From Methanoregula sp. (GTDB lineage: Archaea; Halobacteriota; Methanomicrobia; Methanomicrobiales; Methanospirillaceae): DNA of 22,269 nucleotides. The notes under the pieces were generated by a model. The model saw only the letters and a program-made list of their open reading frames with translations, was not told the origin of the DNA and made no database searches. Both the position numbers and the translations under genes were made by a program. How positions within the stretch are numbered: position 1 is the stretch's first letter; each line of letters starts with the position of its first letter. The stretch covers positions 1,225 through 23,493 of the forward strand of contig PMDE01000123.1 of NCBI GenBank assembly GCA_003154335.1. The letters are read 5' to 3'. This document shows positions 1 through 6,018 of this stretch, piece after piece.

Positions 1-150
1 TACAATGTCGAGTCCCGTGTGCTCAAGGACTATCTCGCGAAACACGGAAATGTGCCCCTCCTCCAGATCGAGACCGATTACTCGCAGGGAGATGCCGGCC
101 AGATAAAAACCCGCGTCGAGGCATTTATCGAGATGGCAGAAAAACACTAA
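1..150 (+). CDS. 2-hydroxyacyl-CoA dehydratase D-type (HgdB-like) protein, C-terminal fragment
   Basis: The open frame enters from the left edge and ends with TAA at 148-150, so only the last 49 residues are present. The tail contains LLQIETDYSQGDAGQIKTR followed by VEAFIEM, which matches the closing segment of the HgdB/BcrC/double-cubane cluster family: an 'IE-D-S' strand and a final helix with a TRxEAF motif. Members carry a [4Fe-4S] or double-cubane cluster and take electrons from an ATP-driven activator at very low potential. The cluster cysteines lie outside the window, so the subtype and substrate cannot be judged. The next gene encodes exactly such an activator but on the opposite strand, tail to tail, with the stop codons overlapping by four bases. 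Family call is firm; the specific reaction is unknown. Confidence 0.8.
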   Translation, partial: YNVESRVLKDYLAKHGNVPLLQIETDYSQGDAGQIKTRVEAFIEMAEKH

Positions 151-959
151 CTCTCTTTTTTATCCCGATGCTCCCATGCGAGAAGCGCCGCCCCGATTGC
201 CCCGGCGTATACTGCGTCGTGCGGGACAATGATGGGATGACCCAGTTCCAAAGAAAGCCTTTTTGCAATATCAGCATTTTGTGAGACTCCTCCGGTAAAA
301 ACAACCGGCGGTCCAGGATGGAGAGAGGCCACCATTGATGACGTACGCCGGGCGATGGATGCATGGAGACCGGCGACGATCGCATTCCGGGGCACTCCCT
401 GGTGGATCAGGCTGATTACCTCTGATTCGGCAAAGACGGTGCACATAGCATTGATCCGGTGCGGTTCAGCACCGGCAGCGCAGGCTCCAAGGCTGTCTAC
501 GGGGATCCCGAGTGCCTGTCCCATTGCCGATAAGAACCTGCCCGTGCCTGCTGCACATTTGTCATTCATCACAAAGTCCTCAACATGCCCTTTTGCTGAA
601 AGACGGATACCTTTGGCATCCTGCCCTCCTATATCAATAACAAACCGGCATCCCGGTACCAGGTGAAATGCACCCTTTGCGTGGGTAGCAATCTCGGTGA
701 AGGTGAGAGTTGCGGTGGCAAGGCAGCGACGTCCGTACCCCGTCGTTGCAATGACGTACGGTGGCACGACAAGTCCGGCCTCCGCGCTCGTTTCGTCAAG
801 GAGTGCAAGGGCGGTAGATTCCGGATCCCAGGAAACATCCATTCTCCTCGCGATATAAGAAGACCCGTTGTAAATAACGACTTTGGTGGTGGTGGAGCCC
901 AAGTCAATACCGGCAACCACGCCGGAACTGTCATGTTTCGTTATGAGGTTTTGTGGCAT
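147..959 (-). CDS. acyl-CoA dehydratase activase, BadF/BadG/HgdC-type ATPase
   Basis: This 270-residue protein belongs to the ASKHA-fold ATPase family that activates 2-hydroxyacyl-CoA dehydratases and double-cubane cluster proteins. It uses ATP hydrolysis to push one electron into the partner at very low potential. Visible motifs are the phosphate-1 loop IDLGSTTTK (residues 18-26), the phosphate-2 region DIGGQDAKG (109-117), NDKCAAGTGRFL with C135, AMCTVFAESEV with C173, and the adenosine motif VVFTGGVSQN near the end. C135 and C173 sit where HgdC homodimers bind the shared [4Fe-4S] cluster. Length is normal for the family (about 260-270). The ATG at 959 has no clear ribosome binding site, so a slightly later start is possible, but the ATPase core begins at residue 15. 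Its presumed client ends at 150 on the other strand. Confidence 0.9.
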   Translation of the reverse strand: MPQNLITKHDSSGVVAGIDLGSTTTKVVIYNGSSYIARRMDVSWDPESTALALLDETSAEAGLVVPPYVIATTGYGRRCLATATLTFTEIATHAKGAFHLVPGCRFVIDIGGQDAKGIRLSAKGHVEDFVMNDKCAAGTGRFLSAMGQALGIPVDSLGACAAGAEPHRINAMCTVFAESEVISLIHQGVPRNAIVAGLHASIARRTSSMVASLHPGPPVVFTGGVSQNADIAKRLSLELGHPIIVPHDAVYAGAIGAALLAWEHRDKKES

Positions 960-1081
960 GAAGACCGCTTCAGTTCAGAATTGTTCAATCGACCAGTCCT
1001 TCTCTCCCCGTCACACTCTGAGCTACGGTCTGAAAAATCCTGTTCCATCTTTTTTCCCTCTTTGTTTTCCTTTCCCGTCGG

Positions 1082-2326
1082 TTAAAAAAATAATATTCTC
1101 TGGTGGTTCGCCTGCACTCCCTGGGGGGGATTAAAAAACAGGTCTCCCAGTTCGTTAACTCCGATGTCGAGAACCGCAGTCATTTTCTTGTTTTTCGTAA
1201 TACCTCGTCGCTGGAGTGAAGGCTGGAATACATATAGCTGGAGATTCTCGCTTCCGGCAACCACATTGATCACATCCTGGAGATTAAAGTACTTTGCATC
1301 CCTGCTCAACTGGTGGGTGCCGGAAAGTGTATACACCCCATCTTCTATGAAAATGACACGGGTCAGAATCCCATTATATGCACATGCGACCGCGAATGAA
1401 AGTGCACCGTATACATAGTCGGTTCCATAGGGAAAACGGGTTATAAGAATTGTAACCGGTGGCGAATCGACTTTTTCTTGTCCTGCAATTGCATTCGGCT
1501 GACCTTTTTTTTTCATCTGAATAGAGGCAGCATTTTCTCCCAGGATTAGGTGATTTCGGTCAAAACGGGTGATTATTTCATTAATATTCCTGATTTTGAA
1601 AGGTTTTATCATACAGGTCGAGATAAAAATGCCCTGACCATCATCCCACGTACTATATCCACGTGCAGTGGCACAACGGCTGCAGGCAATCATATGGCAA
1701 TGCAGATTCCTTTTGGAGGCGAGATGAGCCAGATCTTCAAGACCCTTGCCGATATTGTCAAACTCAGTCGTATTCTGTCCGATATGCCCCATATGGATCC
1801 CATCAAGATACGCATAGAGCTCTATGCCAGCCTGAACTTCAAGAGCCGCAGCCAGGCACTGTAACGAGGACAGCGTTGAGCGGTGCATATATGGGGATTC
1901 GAGTACGAGATAACCGATAGTGCTGGGAACCGGCTGTTCGTGTTGCCGTGCAATTTTCACGACATCACGCCAGAACGACGTCTGTCCGTTTAAGCTCATG
2001 CTGTTGTGATCTATCAACTGGTCGGGATACTTCATTTTCAGGCGCTCAATGGAGATGCCCCTGAGATCAAGTTCCTGACGATCACAGATAATTCTCACCG
2101 AGGGTAGCAGGAGAATTTTTTCCCAGACCTGCTGTGTCTCTGGTTCTTGCAGGCTGTATAAGGCACCCCCGGTGATCAGGAATGTAAATACAGTATCGGT
2201 GAGTTTTACAGTATGACGCAGGGTTTCGGGAAATAACTTCACAAAGAAAAATTTCAGACTTTCATCGATCCAGCCGAGACGCTCCTGGGTTAAAGGCGTT
2301 CCGAGAAGAAAAAAATGGGATGTCAT
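1082..2326 (-). CDS. three-domain DsrE/DsrF (TusBCD)-like fusion protein
   Basis: I read this 414-residue cytoplasmic protein as three successive DsrE/DsrF-like alpha/beta domains. Domain 1 spans about residues 1-125 and is the most diverged. Domain 2 (about 135-270) opens with the strand TIGYLVLESPYMH and contains the DsrE-like YAYLDGIHMG and the cysteines C210, C215 and C218 (CSRC) plus C238. Domain 3 (about 288-400) opens with VTILITRFPYGTDYVYGAL and contains VIFIEDGVYTL, typical of the DsrF/TusC strand-loop. DsrE-family proteins relay persulfide sulfur between cysteines or act as small trimers or hexamers; here the three units are covalently linked. GGTGAG lies 11 bases before the ATG. 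It lies downstream of the 190-residue gene on the same strand, with about 240 bases between them, and close to a sulfite-reductase-like gene. The fold assignment comes from pattern recognition and the sulfur-relay role is inferred. Confidence 0.7.
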   Translation of the reverse strand: MTSHFFLLGTPLTQERLGWIDESLKFFFVKLFPETLRHTVKLTDTVFTFLITGGALYSLQEPETQQVWEKILLLPSVRIICDRQELDLRGISIERLKMKYPDQLIDHNSMSLNGQTSFWRDVVKIARQHEQPVPSTIGYLVLESPYMHRSTLSSLQCLAAALEVQAGIELYAYLDGIHMGHIGQNTTEFDNIGKGLEDLAHLASKRNLHCHMIACSRCATARGYSTWDDGQGIFISTCMIKPFKIRNINEIITRFDRNHLILGENAASIQMKKKGQPNAIAGQEKVDSPPVTILITRFPYGTDYVYGALSFAVACAYNGILTRVIFIEDGVYTLSGTHQLSRDAKYFNLQDVINVVAGSENLQLYVFQPSLQRRGITKNKKMTAVLDIGVNELGDLFFNPPQGVQANHQRILFF

Positions 2327-2375
2327 GACAGGGCTCTCTCACCATATTTTTCCAACCTGATTATTTATGGGTTAT

Positions 2376-2408
2376 GTTAAACGTTTTCTGTTTTTTTCTG
2401 GTTAAACG
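2376..2408. repeat. direct repeat GTTAAACG x2 upstream of the DsrE fusion
   Basis: GTTAAACG occurs at 2376-2383 and again at 2401-2408, with start points 25 bases apart, in the AT-rich spacer 50-82 bases upstream of the DsrE-fusion start. The spacing of about two and a half helical turns and the position would suit a pair of transcription-factor sites, but no factor is known to me. Similar GTTAA-type words occur upstream of other redox genes in the window. Confidence 0.4.
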
Positions 2409-2567
2409 GATCTCCTTATGGCGGAGTCAATCTTCTTTGAATTGATCTTCTTTAACTCATTCTCTGACTATGGACCCGGTCTTATTAAAAAAAATAATCC
2501 TCTATCGTATCTTCTGGTATCTAAAAAAAAGAACATACTGGGAATTTCGGGGAGTTTTTTTAAAAAA

Positions 2568-3140
2568 TCAAAGAGCTGAATTTTCTGCAATTTTTTCCCG
2601 AACTTCTTCAGTATGCAGGACTTCATCGAAATTTTTACCCGTAAGGCAGTACCCTTGTCGATCGAGAGCATATACAGGGAATTTTTTGAATTCTTCTGGA
2701 ACCGGTTGTGCCGTCAGTTTCTGGAAGTTGATGAGATCTTCCATTCGCAACCCCACCTTGTCACAGATCTCCTTGAGCTCTTTTATCCAGCGTTTGAGGT
2801 CCCGTACATCATTCCCGTCCCACTTGAAGATCTGGTATATCTTCATGTAAGCGTCCCGCTCAAGAATAATATGGGTGGAAGCCTTGTCAGATTTAAGATA
2901 GAATTCAAGGAACTGACGGGAATCTTTGATCTGCTGGGCAAACTCGTAAGCGGAAGCCCGGCACTCTTTTATTATCGTTTTAAATTCCTCCGGGCCCAGG
3001 TTTCCACCAAGTCTGGCGATTTCTGAGGAAAGTTCCTTTAAGTTGTCTTCTGTCTCCTTGAGATCACTGATCATATCCGCAAACTTCTGGTTGAGCTCCA
3101 CCCCAAAAAAAGCCTCCATATATTCGGACTGCTTTGTCAT
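2568..3140 (-). CDS. unrecognised 190-residue helical protein
   Basis: I do not recognise this family. The protein is 190 residues, soluble, rich in charged residues and predicted by eye to be mainly helical. Residues about 12-45 (KFADMISDLKETEDNLKELS onward) have heptad-like spacing of L/I and could form a coiled coil. The middle (about 85-130) alternates hydrophobic and K/E residues around WDGNDVRDLKRWIKEL. The C-terminal part contains PVYALDRQGYCLTGKNFDEV, which may be a beta hairpin; its C169 is one of only three cysteines. It is transcribed divergently from Dsr-LP across an 83-base shared promoter region, and the DsrE fusion lies downstream on its strand. Context suggests a link to sulfur or redox metabolism, but there is no direct evidence. 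Codon use resembles the neighbours, so the gene is probably real. Confidence 0.75.
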   Translation of the reverse strand: MTKQSEYMEAFFGVELNQKFADMISDLKETEDNLKELSSEIARLGGNLGPEEFKTIIKECRASAYEFAQQIKDSRQFLEFYLKSDKASTHIILERDAYMKIYQIFKWDGNDVRDLKRWIKELKEICDKVGLRMEDLINFQKLTAQPVPEEFKKFPVYALDRQGYCLTGKNFDEVLHTEEVREKIAENSAL

Positions 3141-3223
3141 ATGTACACTATAAGTAACTATTAACTATAATTATTTGTTAATCAGGTATCTCTATTATTT
3201 GACGCGATAAAATCTACTCCGTT
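3141..3223. promoter_or_regulatory. divergent promoter region between the 190-aa gene and Dsr-LP
   Basis: These 83 bases separate two outward-facing starts and are strongly AT-rich. TATA-like words include CTATAATTATTT (about 3165-3176) and CTATTATTT further right. An inverted repeat TTAAC (3161-3165) ... GTTAA (3177-3181) with an 11-base gap lies in the middle and could bind one factor controlling both genes. Exact start sites cannot be set from sequence alone. Confidence 0.45.
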
Positions 3224-4093
3224 ATGTCAAGACGCATGCCGATCAACCAGGGCCTTTACACCAAGGGAGGGATCATCACTGAACGCGATCCCGATTTCTG
3301 TATTGTCAGGCTCCGTATTCCTGCCGGGATGATATCCCCTGCCCAGATGAAGGAGGCCGGTGCAATTGCTGAACGATACGGTGTTGAACAGATTCACCTG
3401 ACAACCCGCCAGACTATGGAATTCCCTCACATCGATCCTTCACAGTTGGAAGGGCTTCTTTCGGAACTTGAGGCGAACGCTACTCCGCTTGGGGCTGAAA
3501 GGGAAGAGGTCGTGAACGTTACTGCCTGTATGGGGACACGCCACTGTAAGTTTGGCATAATTGACAGTATTGCGCTTGCAAAGGAGATCGACAGAAAATT
3601 TTTTGGAAAGGAACTGCCGGTTAAAGTGAGGATTGCAATATCTTCCTGCCCGAATGGGTGCGAGAGCGAAAGGCTCAATGAGATCGGAATCACCGGTATC
3701 CGGAAACCAATCCGGGATCCCGGGCTTTGTACCGGTTGCGGCACCTGTGCACATTACTGCCGGGAAAAAGCTATCTGGGTAGAAAACGGGATAATCGTTC
3801 TGGACAAAACAAAATGCATGGACTGCGGTTTCTGTATTATGTCCTGCCAGTTCCAGATACTGCAGGGTGAGGAGCCGGAGTATCGTATAACGGTTGGAGG
3901 GCACCGTGGCAGGCACCCAAAGATCGGGCGATACCTAATCACCGTCAAAACACAGGAAGATGTAATCCGGGTTGTAGAAAAGATCATCAACTGGATCTAT
4001 CGCCAGGCCTCTGCCGGAAGTCTTCTGCCGGAACAGCTTGATGAACTGGATTTTGACGAGTTCAAGAAAACGATAACTGCGCTGGTGCAGTAA
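3224..4093 (+). CDS. dissimilatory sulfite reductase-like protein (Dsr-LP) with two [4Fe-4S] ferredoxin clusters
   Basis: This 289-residue cytoplasmic protein has the nitrite/sulfite reductase half-domain fold. The ferredoxin-like N-terminal part (about 10-85) includes IHLTTRQTMEF, a siroheme-pocket signature. The siroheme-[4Fe-4S] motif follows as C102-x5-C108 (ACMGTRHC) and C142-x3-C146 (SCPNGC), so all four cluster cysteines are present. A two-cluster ferredoxin domain is inserted after it: C169, C172, C175, C179 and C198, C201, C204, C208. Such short Dsr-LPs are widespread in methanogens and are regarded as relatives of the sulfite reductases, but their substrate is often unknown. A reduction of sulfite, nitrite or another sulfur species, or a role in assimilation, is plausible. 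ATG 3224 is used; ATG 3236 is an in-frame alternative. It is monocistronic here, converging with rubredoxin. Confidence 0.9.
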   Translation: MSRRMPINQGLYTKGGIITERDPDFCIVRLRIPAGMISPAQMKEAGAIAERYGVEQIHLTTRQTMEFPHIDPSQLEGLLSELEANATPLGAEREEVVNVTACMGTRHCKFGIIDSIALAKEIDRKFFGKELPVKVRIAISSCPNGCESERLNEIGITGIRKPIRDPGLCTGCGTCAHYCREKAIWVENGIIVLDKTKCMDCGFCIMSCQFQILQGEEPEYRITVGGHRGRHPKIGRYLITVKTQEDVIRVVEKIINWIYRQASAGSLLPEQLDELDFDEFKKTITALVQ

Positions 4094-4124
4094 AAAAGGA
4101 AAAATAACTTTTTTAAAAAAACAT

Positions 4125-4376
4125 TCAGGCAAGTGTCCTGAGGCCGGCCAGCCGTTCAGGCATTTGTTTGCGGTAGTACGACTTTGCGACACCGCATACC
4201 GGGCATTTCCAGTCCTGGGGCAGTGCAGAGAAATCAGTACCGGCTTTTACAAACGGACCGGCAGCCTGTGGCGTTCCTGGTTCTCCGACACCCGTCAGCA
4301 GTATCGTGTACTTTTTCGTTTCTCCTTTTGCCGGGTCATAGATATGACCACACATCCTGCAAATGTACGTGTCCAT
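4125..4376 (-). CDS. rubredoxin with an internal insertion
   Basis: An 83-residue one-iron electron carrier. The two knuckles are C6-x2-C9 (YICRMCGHIYDPAKG) and C58-x2-C61 (DWKCPVCG), and the linking segment GTDFSALPQDW matches rubredoxin. Classical rubredoxins have about 52-55 residues; this one carries roughly 17 extra residues between the first knuckle and GTDF (about residues 19-45, containing TILLTGVGEPGT) and a C-terminal tail of about 20. It is still a complete rubredoxin with all four iron ligands. In anaerobic archaea rubredoxins often feed flavodiiron proteins, rubrerythrin or superoxide reductase; none of those is in view. GAGG seven bases before the ATG supports the start. It ends about 30 bases from the Dsr-LP stop, converging with it. 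Confidence 0.92.
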   Translation of the reverse strand: MDTYICRMCGHIYDPAKGETKKYTILLTGVGEPGTPQAAGPFVKAGTDFSALPQDWKCPVCGVAKSYYRKQMPERLAGLRTLA

Positions 4377-4918
4377 TTGATAGCCTCATTTCTTCTTATT
4401 GCTGATTTTAATGAGTTGATATTATCTTTTGCTCCTTATTAGTGTATTGTATTTAACGACGATGTTTTCGTTAATTTCAGGTATGGTACCCCTGGATAGC
4501 CGACCAGTATATATGAGAATTTATGAGGTAAATATACCGCAAAACCGAAAAATGACCCACCAGGAAGTTAATACTGTTAAAGCACGGTTTTTAGATCGTT
4601 CACTTTATAGAATATCCGTTCATTACCGGATCCGGAGAGAATCAGGAATCCTGAATAAAAACCGCCATGAGAAAACCTGCCTGTTTCGGGTAAAAAAACA
4701 CACTCAATCAGGCTGAACAATTGACAACCAGATCTCAGCACTGTACCACGAAGAAAAACGATTTTTTTCCTTATTTTGAAACAACTCTTAAAGCCTTTTG
4801 GAACTATGTACTTTTGGGGATTTTCTGGGAATTCCGGAAAATCTTCAAAGTGGGAACATGTCGTGAGCTCTTCTCCGGCACCAGACCGGCAGGTCAATAA
4901 TCAAGGGAACGATAGAAA

Positions 4919-4942
4919 AGGAGAGTGTCCGAATCCTCTCCT
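4919..4942. other. hairpin, 7-bp stem
   Basis: AGGAGAG (4919-4925) pairs perfectly with CTCTCCT (4936-4942) around a 10-base loop. It lies in a spacer without genes and is followed by a second hairpin about 30 bases further on. There is no T-tract directly after it, so a terminator role is unclear; it could be part of a small RNA. Confidence 0.4.
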
Positions 4943-4971
4943 ATAGCTGGTCTAAAATGATGGCAACAATG

Positions 4972-4999
4972 AGCAGGGTGTTCGAGGTTAGAACCTGCT
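4972..4999. other. hairpin, 6+3-bp stem with a 3-base bulge
   Basis: AGCAGG (4972-4977) pairs with CCTGCT (4994-4999), and inside it TTC (4981-4983) pairs with GAA (4991-4993), leaving a three-base bulge on one side and a 7-base loop. Together with the hairpin at 4919-4942 it marks the only structured part of the spacer. Its function is unknown. Confidence 0.35.
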
Positions 5000-5166
5000 G
5001 CACGTACGGACTTTTGCACCCATATCGGGTAAAAGATGTTCGCCTTCTATTGATAAAAAAACTATGTTTAATGGAAATAGTTAATTATTAAGGAAATATT
5101 TCGGGAAAGAAAAATAAAGTGCCCCACGGAAAAATTCTTCTCTATGTCTTCAGTTCAGGAGGAATC

Positions 5167-5214
5167 AAAAAATGACTATCCGAAAAAAAGAAATAAGGAG
5201 AATAGTTATTTTTT
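5167..5214 (-). terminator. terminator-like hairpin at the end of the fwd operon
   Basis: AAAAAATGACTAT (5167-5179) is complementary to ATAGTTATTTTTT (5202-5214) at 12 of 13 positions, around a 22-base loop. In the minus-strand transcript the right arm overlaps the fwdC stop codon (5206-5208) and the structure ends in six U residues. A further T7 tract (complement of 5183-5189) sits in the loop. This fits U-tract-dependent archaeal termination. Confidence 0.55.
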
Positions 5215-6006
5215 CAGGAAAATTTTTCCATACACTGGTTCGCCCTTTCTCTTGGGATGGCGTTCGCCGAGGTCACCAATATATTCGGCGAATGTTGCCT
5301 TGGTTCCATCAACTTCAAGATCTATATCTTTGGTGTATTTGAAGCCGGGCATCATCAACCCGATCTTGCCAAAAACAATGACCTCTCCTTTAACCATCTG
5401 GCCACCGACACGGCGGTTAACATCGCCCTTAATGACGATCCTGCCACCTTCAGCATGGGTGGCTATATGGACATCGGCATTTCCTTCGACAATTAATTCA
5501 CCCCCGTTCATAAAGGTGCAGATATCCGAGCCTACGTTGCCCTTGACCCGTATGGTGCCCCCCTGCATTCCCCGCCAGTCGCCCCGGTATGAAGCGCCAA
5601 GGTAGTTGCCGGCATTGCCTTCAATGATGAATTCTCCTCCCTCCATACCCAGACCGCAGAAGGAGTGGACATCTCCTTTGACAACCAGTTTGCCTCCTTT
5701 CATCCAGCCGGCAGTATACATATCCGCACTGGAATTGATGAGGACTTCGCCGGCGGTCATTTTGATCCCTATATATTTCATCTTGGAGCAGTCGCCATTG
5801 AGAATAATCTGGGTCTCTGCTGCTGTTGCTCCTGCCTCACCGGCAATGGTGAAATACTGGCCGAGTGTTGTGTCTTCTTTTCCCTGGTATGCCGGCAGTT
5901 GGCCAATCTCGTCTGCCTTTTTTCCCGCAAACGTGTCCGGTGTGATATTCTCGCATTCCAGATAAAGTTCCGGTGCCTGTTTCACCGTCAGTGTTACTGT
6001 CTTCAT
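5206..6006 (-). CDS. fwdC: formylmethanofuran dehydrogenase subunit C
   Basis: FwdC is the structural subunit of the tungsten or molybdenum enzyme that reduces CO2 and attaches it to methanofuran as a formyl group. The 266-residue chain has a right-handed beta-helix related to the C-terminal domain of glutamate synthase. Repeated G-x2-G-x3-G units are easy to see between about residues 75 and 215, for example GGKLVVKGDV, GGEFIIEGNAG, GGTIRVKGNVG, GGELIVEGNAD and GGRIVIKGDV, giving the regular coil rungs. Length is normal. It is the last gene of the operon, 12 bases after fwdA, and its stop lies within a terminator-like hairpin. Confidence 0.95.
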   Translation of the reverse strand: MKTVTLTVKQAPELYLECENITPDTFAGKKADEIGQLPAYQGKEDTTLGQYFTIAGEAGATAAETQIILNGDCSKMKYIGIKMTAGEVLINSSADMYTAGWMKGGKLVVKGDVHSFCGLGMEGGEFIIEGNAGNYLGASYRGDWRGMQGGTIRVKGNVGSDICTFMNGGELIVEGNADVHIATHAEGGRIVIKGDVNRRVGGQMVKGEVIVFGKIGLMMPGFKYTKDIDLEVDGTKATFAEYIGDLGERHPKRKGEPVYGKIFLKK

Positions 6007-6018
6007 TTTCTTGTCACC

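Larger units (their letters stand above)
4377..5205. other. 829-base spacer without a convincing gene
   Basis: The spacer lies upstream of rubredoxin and downstream of the fwd operon. Open frames of 95-106 codons exist on both strands (4429-4716 and 4577-4897), but they overlap each other, lack good ribosome binding sites and give no family-like peptide. A GTTAATTT word at 4470-4477 lies in the rubredoxin upstream region. The right half contains two hairpins listed separately, with more GC than the surrounding DNA, which would fit a small RNA or a terminator cluster. I see no tRNA, signal recognition particle RNA or clear C/D-box RNA. Confidence 0.5.

Noticed and set aside
4429..4897. Open frames of 95 codons (+) and 106 codons (-) in the spacer upstream of rubredoxin
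   Set aside because: They overlap on opposite strands, have no ribosome binding sites, and give peptides without family-like or domain-like character.
4960..5030. tRNA-like TTCGAGGTTAGAACC in the spacer
   Set aside because: It resembles a T-arm word, but no acceptor stem, D-arm or anticodon arm can be formed around it.
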